Below are positions 8,390 to 16,294 of a stretch of 64,000 nt of DNA, piece by piece. Origin of the DNA: JAOUEA01 sp963821935 (GTDB lineage: Bacteria > Actinomycetota > UBA4738 > HRBIN12). Below the pieces are notes generated by a model that saw only the letters and a program-made list of their open reading frames with translations, was not told the origin of the DNA and searched no databases. Made by a program: the position numbers and the translations under genes. How positions within the stretch are numbered: position 1 is the stretch's first letter; every line of letters starts with the position of its first letter. The DNA lies in contig CAWGFM010000005.1 in assembly GCA_963821935.1 (NCBI GenBank), positions 868,001 to 932,000 on the forward strand. Direction: 5' to 3'.

Positions 8390-9016
8390 TCATGCCAGGG
8401 CCGAGGGTCGCACGCCCGCGCTGCGCGCGTTCCCCACCCAATGCACACCGGCGATCATCACGACGATGAACACCGCGATGCCCGCAACGTATCCAGCGAC
8501 ACCGATGACCCCGTGAAGGCCCGGATCCAGGAACGGGTACGGATACCAATCCACGATCGGCCCGCGGATCATGGTCACGATGGCCCAGACCAACGGGAAG
8601 GCCAGCCACCAGACGGCCTGTCGCATCGGGATCGGGTCGGCCGGCGGGTCGACCAACCAATCGAGCACGATCACGATCGGCATCACCTGGTGCAGCACTG
8701 CGTTCACCCACGGGATCGGGAGGGCGACGTCCGATCCCGAAAGCAGCAGCGCGAAGACGACACCGGTGGTCGCCAGCGCCACCACCGCGGCGCCGCGGAC
8801 CACCTCGGTTCGGCGGGAGCGACCCTGCAAGGGCCGCACTCCGAGGTACAGGAAGACCGCCGCACCCAAGATGTTGCTCTCGATCGTGAAGAAGGCCAGG
8901 AAGTTCACGACGCTGGCACCCCGATCGATCTGGTTCGCGAGCTGCGTGATGATCGCCGCGATGGTCAGCCCGGCGAACCCGAGCCGAAGGACCGCGAGCA
9001 CGACCCGAGCCGTCAC
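8390..9016 (-). CDS. Pr6Pr family membrane protein
   Basis: 208-residue protein with about six hydrophobic segments, matching the Pr6Pr (predicted six-transmembrane) family related to the AIG1/FAR-17a group. Visible family motifs are NFLAFFTIESNILG near residues 38-51, the HQVMPIVIVLDWLVDPP region near 113-127, and WYPYPFLDP in a late loop. The function is unknown; related eukaryotic proteins are lipid hydrolases, which use Thr/His residues. The gene stands alone and converges on the YCII gene. Confidence 0.85.
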   Translation of the reverse strand: MTARVVLAVLRLGFAGLTIAAIITQLANQIDRGASVVNFLAFFTIESNILGAAVFLYLGVRPLQGRSRRTEVVRGAAVVALATTGVVFALLLSGSDVALPIPWVNAVLHQVMPIVIVLDWLVDPPADPIPMRQAVWWLAFPLVWAIVTMIRGPIVDWYPYPFLDPGLHGVIGVAGYVAGIAVFIVVMIAGVHWVGNARSAGVRPSALA

Positions 9017-9070
9017 TGCCCTCCGATCCTCGCGGGCGGGATGGCGATCCCGTTCTTCGGTCGACCTGAG

Positions 9071-10666
9071 CTATTCGATGTAGCCGAGGCCTCGGAGGTG
9101 GGCTTCCATCTCGTCGGCTTCGGTGTCGGTGACGTTGGCCTCGTTGCCCATGCCGGGGATGCCGGCGCCGGCGGACGAGACCTCGGCGGGCTGGCGCTCG
9201 ACCAGTGCGGCATCCGAGCCCACGATCTCGTGGAGCACTCGGCCGGAAGGCTTGACTGCGGTGGGTGCACCGAGCGCGGCCACCAGCGTCGGGGCCATGT
9301 CGATCAAGGCGGGCGTCGACTCGAATGGCTTCACGTTGGGACCGACCGCCACGATCGTGCCTTCCATGCGGTGGTCTCCGCTCACCCAGTCGGCGTCCTC
9401 GATCGCGGCCTTCGCGTGGGTCAGGGAGTAGCCCTCCTCTGGCACCATCATGATGTCGGGCGCCTCGTCGGCGAACTTACCCTTGAAGACCTCTTCGCGC
9501 TTCGCGATCTCCTTGATCGGCTTCTTGCCGGTCTTCGGGTCGACGTAGCTCGCGAGCCGGTCCATGACCTCGCCGCGCACCTTCTCGTAGTCGGCGGGGT
9601 CGACGATGCCGTCGATCTCGCGGCCGGCCAGGTTGATCGAGACGCCCTCGCCGGTGGAGCGGATCGTGGTGAACGCCTTCGTCTTGGACCAGTTGATCGA
9701 CTGCGGCAGCGAGACCTTCCCGTGCAGGCCCAGCGTGTCGTAGACCTTGCGCGCCACCGTGCGCACGGGGCCCCACTGCATCGGGCCGAACACGGCGTTC
9801 GAGGCGCTGAACTCCAGGAAGCCCATCTCGTGGAGCATGCGGTCCATGTTGATCGCGCGCGTGCACGACTGGAACCCGTGGTCGCTGATGAACAGGATGA
9901 TGTCGTCAGGACGGGCGCGGGAGACGAACGCGCCGATCGCGTCGTCGGTCTGGCGGAAGATGTCGGCCACCTTCTTGCCGATGCGCGTGTCCTTGTTCTT
10001 CGACGTAGTCCGGATGGTCGGGAGCGATGTAGTTAGACAGGCAGTGCTGGGTGCGGTCGATGCTGACCCAGACGCTGGCCATCATGTCCCACTCGGTGTT
10101 GTCCATGAGCCACTCGCTGGCGGCGATGCGCTTGCCCGTGACCTCGAACGCCTCGTCCAGGTAGGCGTCGGGCTTGTTGTGATACGTGGTCCAGCTCATG
10201 CCGTTGATCGGCCACTCGTGGCCGGCCTTCTGCAGGGTGTCCTGCAGGTCGGCGGGCTGGCTGACCGCGCGGCCCTTCGGCAGCACGCCGCCGGCAACCA
10301 GGTTGCCGGTGAGCGATGGGCGGCGGGAACGTGAGCGGAACGTCCAGCAGCAGCTGGTTCTTGCTTGGCCGCGGTCAGGTCATCCAGGAACGTGCGCGCC
10401 TTGATCGACTTGTAGGTGACCGGGTAGGCCTTGTGGGTGCCGGGCACCGTCTCCAGGATGTCGTAGACGCCGTGGTCCACCGGGTCCACCCCGGTCAGGA
10501 AGGACGGCCAGGCCGCCCAGCTGTGCGTGGGGACCGTGGAGCGCAGGACGTCCTTCTGCCCCCGGTCGATGAGCGCCTGCAGGTTCGGCAGGGCGCCCTG
10601 CTCGAGCAGGGGGTCGAGGATGCGCCAGTCGGCGCCGTCCCACGCGATCAAGATCACTCGTGACAT
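9071..10666 (-). CDS. Alkaline phosphatase family / type I phosphodiesterase (three frame breaks)
   Basis: Reconstructed ~530-residue enzyme of the phosphodiesterase-nucleotide pyrophosphatase superfamily. N-terminus: MSRVILIAWDGADWR with the first metal Asp, then SWAAWPSFLTG carrying the predicted nucleophile region and HGVYD. A middle frame gives YLDEAFEVTGKRIAASEWLMDN and DMMASVWVSIDRTQH. The last frame holds ILFISDHGFQS with metal Asp/His and SGDHRMEGTIV. Frames change near 10358, 10322 and 9998, each restored by a single-base change, so I treat it as one gene with assembly errors. It may remove phosphate or nucleotidyl groups; the substrate is unknown. Confidence 0.78.
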
Positions 10667-10954
10667 AGGTAGAAGCCTCGTTTCCGCAGGTCAGGGAACG
10701 CGAGAAGTGTACCGAAGCGCTTAGGGCCACTGACCTGCGTACGTATGGTGTTCGGGTATCGAAACGAGGGTCGGGATCGGCTGTTGTCCAGCCGACATCC
10801 AATCCTCGCTTGGTGGCTGGTCAGCTTTCCATGGTTGACGTGTCAGAGGCTCCAGCGAAACTCACGCTGGAGCGTTTGGTCCTGCGGTGCGCACCCCTTA
10901 GGCTCGCGCCTGAACGACAATCAACCGTCGCGGCGCCGGATAGGCTCGGAGCCG
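10667..10954. other. Intergenic region without a supported gene
   Basis: The 288 bases between divergent genes hold a long inverted repeat near the left edge (10685-10739) and a TAGGCT hexamer 8 bases before the ATG at 10955, likely its leaderless promoter. Short open frames here lack ribosome sites and I see no other gene. Confidence 0.5.
10685..10739. promoter_or_regulatory. 10-bp inverted repeat upstream of the phosphatase gene
   Basis: CGCAGGTCAG (10685-10694) and its exact complement CTGACCTGCG (10730-10739) flank a 35-base spacer. The left arm lies 19 bases before the phosphatase start. Spacing between arm centres is 45 bases, close to four helical turns, which would suit a regulator binding both arms, or it may be a stem-loop. 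Role inferred only. Confidence 0.5.
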
Positions 10955-11314
10955 ATGGAGAAGCCGGAGAGTGTCGAGGCCTACTTCTCGAGCCTGGAGC
11001 CGTCGCGCCGCGCCCCTCTGCAGAAGCTGCGTGAGACGATCGCGGCGGCGGCGCCTGGAGCGGAAGAAGGGATCACCTACGGCATGCCGGGGTTCCTGCT
11101 CGACGGTCGCGGTCTGGTCGGCTACATGGGGTTCGACCGCCACTACAGCTTCTTCCCGATGAGCCCCGCGGCGATCGACGCGCACCGCGACGAGCTCGGC
11201 GATCTCGTGACGGGGAAGGGAACGATCAGCTTCGACTACGGCTCGCGCCTGCCCGTGAATCTCGTGAAGGCGGTCGTCAAGACGCGGCTCGCCGAGGTTG
11301 CCGGGAAGCGCTAA
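10955..11314 (+). CDS. DUF1801 domain protein
   Basis: 119-residue DUF1801 protein. The core ITYGMPGFLLDGRG followed by VGYMGFDRHYSFFPMS is characteristic, as is the C-terminal GTISFDYGSRLPVNLVKAVV. Start ATG 10955 fits the family N-terminus (ESVEAYFSSLEPSRR) and has a TAGGCT hexamer 8 bases upstream, suggesting a leaderless mRNA. The family resembles frataxin-like folds, but its function is not established. Monocistronic here. Confidence 0.87.
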   Translation: MEKPESVEAYFSSLEPSRRAPLQKLRETIAAAAPGAEEGITYGMPGFLLDGRGLVGYMGFDRHYSFFPMSPAAIDAHRDELGDLVTGKGTISFDYGSRLPVNLVKAVVKTRLAEVAGKR

Positions 11315-11326
11315 GCGGCCTAGCGC
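11308..11326 (+). terminator. Short stem-loop after DUF1801 gene
   Basis: GCGCTA (11308-11313) pairs with TAGCGC (11321-11326) around a 7-base loop, overlapping the stop codon. Only 6 bp and no T-run, so a weak terminator at best. Confidence 0.35.
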
Positions 11327-11392
11327 CTCAGCTGGCCTCACCGGGTAGCCTGTTCCGGATCAGATCAGCTTGGCCCACTCTTCGGAGACCTC

Positions 11393-11857
11393 ATGCCCAG
11401 CCTCAGACCTAGCGTGTGCCCGCTCCGCGGTCGGGTCGATCCGCGCCTCTTGCGATTCAGTGCCGGGGCCACTGCTTGCACGCTCGCCGTCGTGTTGCTC
11501 ATCATGGATGTTGCTCGACCGTTGGGTGTCGGCCTGCTCGCCTCGCAGGTCGCAGTTTTCGCGTTCACCGCGTTCGTGAGTTTTCAATGGTCGTTGTGGG
11601 CGCAGATCTTCGCCCGCTTCATCTGGCCGCGGATCGAACCACCGACTGGATTGGAGGATGCTCGGCCGGCGAGGTTCGCTCAGTTCTTCGGCTTCGTGTT
11701 CACTGCCCTGGCGCTGATCTTCTTCGTGGTGGGCATCGATGTCCCTGGCTACGGCCTGACTGCGCTCGCCTTCGGAGTATCCGCTCTCAACGCATCCACC
11801 GGGCTGTGTTTGGGCTGCAAGGCCTACCTGCTGATCCGCCGACCGGAAACGGCCTGA
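11393..11857 (+). CDS. DUF4395 family membrane protein
   Basis: 154-residue protein with four hydrophobic segments, matching DUF4395. Typical features are the opening VDPRLLRFSAGATACTL, the RFIWPRIEPPTGLEDARPARFAQ-type cytoplasmic segment (residues ~75-97), and a C-terminal helix ending in LCLGCKAYLL with a CxxC-like GLCLGC motif. These proteins are often encoded near thioredoxin or rhodanese genes; no such partner lies here. GGAGA precedes the ATG. Immediately after the stop comes a short relic of a cyclase gene. Confidence 0.88.
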   Translation: MPSLRPSVCPLRGRVDPRLLRFSAGATACTLAVVLLIMDVARPLGVGLLASQVAVFAFTAFVSFQWSLWAQIFARFIWPRIEPPTGLEDARPARFAQFFGFVFTALALIFFVVGIDVPGYGLTALAFGVSALNASTGLCLGCKAYLLIRRPETA

Positions 11858-11914
11858 GCGCTCAACGTGCTCGGGACCGGCGTCGTGGCTTTCACGGTGC
11901 TCGCGTCCTCCGCG
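11858..11914 (+). pseudogene. Relic of a class III cyclase membrane region
   Basis: 57 bases directly after the DUF4395 stop match 20383-20439 inside the intact membrane cyclase at 19873, with about seven mismatches. In frame it reads LNVLGTGVVAFTVLAS against LNVIGTGAVAFTVLAS. The homology stops in both directions, so this is a tiny leftover of a second cyclase copy, probably after a deletion or recombination. It has no start and cannot encode anything functional. Confidence 0.7.
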
Positions 11915-11930
11915 GGCCGTTCGCAGCGTG

Positions 11931-13304
11931 TCACGCCGCGGCGGGCGGGATGTTCTGGTTGAGGCGGAACAGGTTCGTAGGATCGTACCGAGCCTTGATC
12001 GTCGCCAGTCGTTCCCAGGTCGGGTCGGGATACGCCTCGTGGATCCGAGCCTCGCCTTCGTCGGTGAGGAACCCCACATAGGCGCCCGGCGCGGGGTCCA
12101 GCGCCCTCCAGGTCTCGTCGACCCAGGCCTGCCGTGCAGGCCGCTCCGCAGGATCCTCGTACAGGGCTGCGACATTCAGCATGATGCGGCGTTCACGATG
12201 TGCGAACGCCGTCGCATCGCTCGGCACGCGGGCGATATGCCCTCCGTGGATGCGGATCTGTGCCACGCGCATCGGAGCATCGGAGGCCTCGATGTGCTCG
12301 AGGATGAGGCTCGCGGTGTCTCGGTCGAACCGGTCGAGGAACATGTTCCGGAGCGCCGCCGCGGGGTGGTAGTCGGGGTCTTCGGGCATGTACATCTCCG
12401 GGTACGACATCGGCCGGACCAAGTCCGCGATCGGCGTGGCGATCTCGCGGAACGGGGCGACGGCGCGCTGACCCTCCTCGCCGCCGCCGGCGTGGGTCAT
12501 CAGTGCGAAGACCACGAGCTTGCCGTGGTGCTCCTCGGGCACGAACGGCATCGGCGGGGCGGGCATCACGTTCGCGATCACCGTGAGGTTGTCGTCCGCG
12601 TCCTCCGCCGCCGCAACGACCGCGGCGACCGAGTCGGGCGTGGCCGGCAGGAACATCATGCCACCGACGACCTCGCCGACCTCGTGCAGCCGGAACCGGA
12701 GCCGGGTCGCGACCCCGACGTTTCCGCCGCCTCCTCGCAGGGCCCAGAACAGGTCGGGTTCCGACGCCGCATCGACGTGATGGACTTCGCCGTCGGCGGT
12801 CACGACCTCGGCCTCGAGCAGGCTGTCGATCGTCATCCCGAACTTCCTCGACAGGAACCCGATGCCTCCGCCGTTCGTGATCCCGCCGATCCCGACCGAA
12901 CCCGTGTCGCCGAACCCGGTCGCGAGGCCGTGTTCGGCCGCGGCGGCCGTGTACTCCGCGGCGGCCAGCCCGGTCTCGGCCCACGCGGTCCGGCCGTCGA
13001 CGTCGATGTTCAGCGCGCGCATGTCTCTGAGGTCGAGGACGATGCCGCCCTCAGAGGCGCTGTGCCCCGCGCCGCTGTGGCCGCCGCTACGAACCGCGAG
13101 CTCGAGTCCCGTCTCTCGTGCGAGGGCGATGACCCGAGCCACGTCGTCGGTGTCCGCGACCCGCACGACCACGGCGGGTCGCTTGTCGATGCCGCCGGTG
13201 AAGACCTGGCGCGCCTGGTCGTAGTCGGCGTGGTCGGGTCCGATGACGCGGCCGGTGATGTCGATCTGCAGCTTCTCGACCGAGATCGGGCTGGCTGCGG
13301 TCAT
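11931..13304 (-). CDS. FAD-binding oxidoreductase (BBE-type)
   Basis: 457-residue berberine-bridge-enzyme-like oxidase. The PCMH FAD domain shows VRSGGHSGAGHS near residues 72-82, where the first His is the usual covalent FAD link, then DLRDMRAL, and a GSVGIGGITNGGGIGFLSRKFG stretch near 134-155. Usual enzymes have a Cys just before this segment for a second FAD bond; here it is Gly-Ser, so attachment is probably through His alone. The C-terminal BBE motif (RYDPTNLFRLNQNI) is present. Family members oxidise sugars or alkaloid-like compounds. GAGGAGG precedes the ATG. Confidence 0.9.
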   Translation of the reverse strand: MTAASPISVEKLQIDITGRVIGPDHADYDQARQVFTGGIDKRPAVVVRVADTDDVARVIALARETGLELAVRSGGHSGAGHSASEGGIVLDLRDMRALNIDVDGRTAWAETGLAAAEYTAAAAEHGLATGFGDTGSVGIGGITNGGGIGFLSRKFGMTIDSLLEAEVVTADGEVHHVDAASEPDLFWALRGGGGNVGVATRLRFRLHEVGEVVGGMMFLPATPDSVAAVVAAAEDADDNLTVIANVMPAPPMPFVPEEHHGKLVVFALMTHAGGGEEGQRAVAPFREIATPIADLVRPMSYPEMYMPEDPDYHPAAALRNMFLDRFDRDTASLILEHIEASDAPMRVAQIRIHGGHIARVPSDATAFAHRERRIMLNVAALYEDPAERPARQAWVDETWRALDPAPGAYVGFLTDEGEARIHEAYPDPTWERLATIKARYDPTNLFRLNQNIPPAAA

Positions 13305-13337
13305 GTGCGTTCCTCCTCGTTGTGCCGTTTACGCCGC

Positions 13338-13808
13338 TCAGCCGTCGGTGTCGTGACGAGCCTTGAGCTGGTCGCCAACGACCCTCTCGAGCGTCTTGAG
13401 GTACTCGGGCCAGCCCTCCATGAACCCATCACGGATCTCTGCGGACTCGAACCCGGTCTGGACCATCCTGACGAGCGTCTTGCCGTCCTGCTCCTCGAAC
13501 GTGACCGTCATCTCTGTCTCGACCGGGGTATCCCAATCGGCCACGTCCATCCGGTGCGTGAACACGAGTCGGTGCGGCCGATCGACCACGGAGTACACGC
13601 GAAGCTCCTTGTCAGGTTCGCTGCCCCTCTTCCCCATGTGATAGACCGAGGTGCCTCCGACGCGAACGTCGGTCTCGGCCTTCGACACCTCCCAGTCCGG
13701 TTCGTTGCTCCCGTGGATCTCTCCCTGCAGGTCCGGGTCGACGAAGACGTCGAACACCATCACCGGTGGGGCGTCGATCAGTCGTTCCACCCTGAGTTCG
13801 ATGCTCAC
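13338..13808 (-). CDS. SRPBCC (AHSA1-like) protein
   Basis: 156-residue START-like protein. It opens IELRVERLIDAPPVMVFDVFVDPD and contains WEVSKAETDVRVGG, RPHRLVFTHRM, the strand TEMTVTFEEQDGKTLVRM and a final helix ending in ARHDTDG. I use a GTG start at 13808, 4 bases into the end of the ArsR gene, with AAGGAG upstream; the nearby ATG is immediately followed by TGA. It is the ligand-binding half of an ArsR-SRPBCC pair and closely resembles the pair at 55143-55957 in architecture. Confidence 0.88.
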   Translation of the reverse strand: MSIELRVERLIDAPPVMVFDVFVDPDLQGEIHGSNEPDWEVSKAETDVRVGGTSVYHMGKRGSEPDKELRVYSVVDRPHRLVFTHRMDVADWDTPVETEMTVTFEEQDGKTLVRMVQTGFESAEIRDGFMEGWPEYLKTLERVVGDQLKARHDTDG

Positions 13809-14215
13809 ATCCTTCTCCTTCGGTCGCGGTCTTCCGGTGGTGCCGTTCCGTGCCTCGCACGAGACGAAGCACCCCGCCTGGGCGTGACATGGTCCCGCCG
13901 CTGCTCGACGAGCGCCTCGAGCCGGTCGAACCGGCGCTCCCACATATCGCGATGATGCTCGATCCAGGTCGTTGCCTCATCCATGTCCCCCGGGCCAAGC
14001 CGGCATTCCCTCGTTCGCCCGGTTTTCACCGTGGTGACGAGGTTCGCTGCCTCCAGCACGCGAACGTGCTTCAGCACCCCCGGCAGCGAGATCCCGCTCG
14101 GGCGAGCCAGCTCGGTGATGGAGGCTGGCCCGACCGCGAGACGCTCGAGGATCTCGCGCCGCGTCGGATCCGACAACGCCGAGAACGTCCGATCGAGCAC
14201 CTGAGACTGAACCAT
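13805..14215 (-). CDS. ArsR family transcriptional regulator
   Basis: 136-residue repressor opening MVQSQVLDRTFSALSDPTRR, almost the same as the regulator at 55143. The recognition helix lies in GISLPGVLKHVRVLEAANLV, and TRECRLGPGDMDEATTWIEHH is shared too. The C-terminus is longer and Arg-rich compared with its paralogue. The start codon lies inside a perfect palindrome and about 8-10 bases after an AATACT -10 element, so the mRNA is probably leaderless and self-repressed. It overlaps the SRPBCC gene by 4 bases. Confidence 0.92.
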   Translation of the reverse strand: MVQSQVLDRTFSALSDPTRREILERLAVGPASITELARPSGISLPGVLKHVRVLEAANLVTTVKTGRTRECRLGPGDMDEATTWIEHHRDMWERRFDRLEALVEQRRDHVTPRRGASSRARHGTAPPEDRDRRRRM

Positions 14216-14251
14216 AAGGTTCAGTATTACGGGCACTCCTCGGACCGTCAA
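14207..14251 (-). promoter_or_regulatory. Leaderless ArsR promoter with operator across the start codon
   Basis: Reading the minus strand: -35 TTGACG (14246-14251), 17-base spacer, -10 AATACT (14223-14228), then operator CTGAACC-TTAT-GGTTCAG (14224-14207), a perfect 7-bp inverted repeat that includes the ATG. The same arrangement recurs at 55107-55151. Repressor binding would cover the transcription start. Confidence 0.8.
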
Positions 14252-14313
14252 TCGGACGGCGCTTGGGCGCTGGGCCACTCCAGTACCGGAGGGGGCATGC
14301 TCGGGGGTCGCGC

Positions 14314-14354
14314 TTGACGCGCAACCGTTTGATTGCGTATCCTATGCGCAACCG
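14314..14354 (+). promoter_or_regulatory. Promoter with repeated GCGCAACCG elements
   Basis: TTGACG (14314-14319) and TATCCT (14338-14343), 18 bases apart, form a good vegetative-type promoter for the SRPBCC-ArsR operon. GCGCAACCG occurs at 14319-14327 and again at 14346-14354, flanking the -10, with an intervening TTGCG half-site in opposite orientation. These are plausible binding sites for the ArsR protein encoded at 14873. Confidence 0.65.
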
Positions 14355-14409
14355 AATAGCTGCGCGTTCCGGGACACGGTCCGCGCACCGACAGAGGAGG
14401 AGGACCCCC

Positions 14410-14851
14410 ATGAGCACGACACCGGTTCCCGACGAGATCCGCAAAGAGGTCACGATCGAGGTCGAGCGTGAGCGGGTGTGGGCGGCGCTCACCGAAGCCG
14501 ACCAACTGAAGGGTTGGTTCCCCACGAAGGACGCCCGTGTCGATCTGCGACCCGGCGGCGAGCTCTACCTGGACTGGGGCGACATGAGCGCCACCGGCAC
14601 GTTCGACGAGATCGATCCCCCGAACCGACTCGTCTACCAGTGGCATCCGGCGGGCGACGACTACCCCGCGACGACCGTCGAGTTCACGCTGGCCGATACT
14701 GGCCGACGGCACGGGGACGATGCTTACCGTCGTGGAGCGCGGCTTCGCGCAGCTGCCCGCCAACCACCACGCCGACAACACCGAGGGCTGGACCAGCGAG
14801 CTCGGCGAACTGGTCGAGTACCTCACGACGACGCTCAAGACGCGTCACTGA
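14410..14851 (+). CDS. SRPBCC (AHSA1-like) protein (frameshifted)
   Basis: START-like ligand-binding protein, ~146 residues when repaired. The first frame gives EIRKEVTIEVERERVWAAL, LKGWFPTKDARVDLRPGG and RLVYQWHPAGDDYPATT. From about 14700 the conserved end lies in another frame: GTGTMLTVVERGFAQLP, then the closing helix ending TTTLKTRH. A single-base indel near 14695-14710 explains it. GAGGAGG precedes the ATG. The gene order here (SRPBCC first, ArsR second) is reversed relative to the other pairs in the window. Confidence 0.78.
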
Positions 14852-14872
14852 GTCGGAAGGATCGCGACGACG

Positions 14873-15202
14873 ATGGCCGACCGTGGGGACGACGCAGGCG
14901 CGGTGTTCGCCGCGCTCGCCGACCCCACGCGTCGGCGCATCGTCTACGAGCTCTCCGCCGACGGTCCGCTCACCGCGACCCAGCTCGGCGCTCGTGTCGG
15001 CATCAGCCGTCAGGCAGCTTCCAAGCATCTGCTCGAGCTCGCCGATGCGGGGCTCGCGACCGGCGAACGTGTCGGGCGCGAGACCAGGTTCGAGCTCGAC
15101 ACCCGTCCGTTCGCCGACGCCGAGACCTGGATGCGCGCGATCGGTGCCACCTGGGACCGACGTCTGCAAGGACTGAAGTCGTTCTTAGAAGGCGACGCCT
15201 GA
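14873..15202 (+). CDS. ArsR family transcriptional regulator
   Basis: 109-residue winged-helix repressor: AALADPTRRRIVYEL near residues 13-27, recognition segment GISRQAASKHLLELADAGL near 43-61, wing with GRETRFELDTRPF, and a C-terminal helix WMRAIGATWDRRL. GGAAGGA lies upstream and the gene follows the SRPBCC stop by 21 bases, so the two are cotranscribed. It probably controls the promoter at 14314. It converges on the YCII gene with a 6-base gap. Confidence 0.92.
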   Translation: MADRGDDAGAVFAALADPTRRRIVYELSADGPLTATQLGARVGISRQAASKHLLELADAGLATGERVGRETRFELDTRPFADAETWMRAIGATWDRRLQGLKSFLEGDA

Positions 15203-15208
15203 TTCTCT

Positions 15209-15550
15209 TCAGCTGGCGGGATCGAACATGAACGCGCGCACCTCCTGCGCGCACCGGCAGGCGACCGCGATCTTCGCGGCCCACTCCAGCGCCGCCTCGC
15301 GGGAGGGCACCTCCAGCACCGAGTAGCCGCCTTCGAGCTGCTTCGTCTGCGGGTACGTGCCCTCGGTCACCGTGCCGTCGCCACCGACCATGACGGGCGG
15401 GATGCTCTCGTCGATCCCACCACCGAACACCCAGACGCCGGCGTCCTTCGCCTCCTGCACCACGGCGTGCGACGCGTCCGATACCGCCGGAAGCTCTTCT
15501 TCGGAGACGTCCATGGCACCGCTCGGGAACGAGATCAGGTACTTCGTCAT
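15209..15550 (-). CDS. YCII-related domain protein
   Basis: 113-residue YCII/DGPF-type protein. It opens MTKYLISFPSGAMDVSEEE, contains the glycine-rich VWVFGGGIDESIPPVMV turn, and YSVLEVPSREAALEWAAKIAVACRC, as in proteins found with ECF sigma factors. Start ATG 15550 follows the hydrolase stop by 13 bases on the same strand. The reaction is unknown; it probably shares the transcript of the upstream hydrolase. Confidence 0.85.
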   Translation of the reverse strand: MTKYLISFPSGAMDVSEEELPAVSDASHAVVQEAKDAGVWVFGGGIDESIPPVMVGGDGTVTEGTYPQTKQLEGGYSVLEVPSREAALEWAAKIAVACRCAQEVRAFMFDPAS

Positions 15551-15563
15551 CGCGTCGACTCCT

Positions 15564-16238
15564 TCATCGCACGTAGCCGTCCAAGAGTGCTGCGAGCTCG
15601 ACCGGACGGCTGAGGGCGACGCAGTGGCCGGCCTCGATCTCGTCCGCCACGATGCCGAGCCGTTCGTCGACGAGCCGCCGGCTGAACGCGGCCGGGAAGA
15701 ACCGGTCCTCGGTGCACAGCACGTATCGGGTCGGCACATCCGGCCACGCGTCCAGAGGCCACGGCTTGTCGAGGCCGTCGATCGACCCGTCGCGCCCCCG
15801 CCGCATCGCCTCCTCAGCGATCTGGCGGGGCACATCGTGGTAGAAGCTGACGAAGGGATCCTCGTTGCCCGTGAGGCCTCCGTCGATCGCCGCCTGCTCA
15901 CGCACGGCTTGCCCGTAGCCGGTGTGTTCCCACCAGTCGTCGGGCGCCTCACCCGGTCTCGGAACCATCCCCGCGACGAGCACCAACACGTCGGTCGGCA
16001 GTCGCTCGGCGACGAGCGGGGCGATGAACCCCGCGAAGGATTGCCCGACCACAGCGACGGGAGCGGTCGGGGTTCCGACGGTCTCCGCGATCGCGTCGGC
16101 ACATTCGAGCAGCGTCGAGCCGTCTACCGGGACATCGGGAGCGACGGTTTCGTGACCGCGCGCGCGGAGTTCCTCCTCGACGAGGTGCCAGTACCAGCCG
16201 GAGTCGCCGGCGCCATGGATCAAGACGAACGTGGTCAC
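15564..16238 (-). CDS. Alpha/beta hydrolase
   Basis: 224-residue esterase-like hydrolase. FVLIHGAGDSGWYW forms the oxyanion-hole strand near residues 4-17, the nucleophile is Ser67 in GQSFAG, and the catalytic His is about residue 205 in EAGHCVALSRP. The acid is likely an Asp or Glu before it (CTEDRFFP). The lid is short. The pattern resembles plant salicylate-esterase-like hydrolases. GAAGGAGGG lies before the ATG. Substrate unknown. Confidence 0.88.
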   Translation of the reverse strand: MTTFVLIHGAGDSGWYWHLVEEELRARGHETVAPDVPVDGSTLLECADAIAETVGTPTAPVAVVGQSFAGFIAPLVAERLPTDVLVLVAGMVPRPGEAPDDWWEHTGYGQAVREQAAIDGGLTGNEDPFVSFYHDVPRQIAEEAMRRGRDGSIDGLDKPWPLDAWPDVPTRYVLCTEDRFFPAAFSRRLVDERLGIVADEIEAGHCVALSRPVELAALLDGYVR

Positions 16239-16294
16239 GATGACCGCCCTCCTTCGGACCTGCGGACATCTTCTCGCAGACGGACTGCGATGAT

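Noticed and set aside
8300..10036. 578-residue plus-strand open frame
   Set aside because: Antisense to the Pr6Pr and phosphatase genes; Asp/His/Arg-rich shadow.
11928..13955. 675-residue plus-strand open frame
   Set aside because: Antisense to the FAD oxidase and SRPBCC gene, no recognisable domain.
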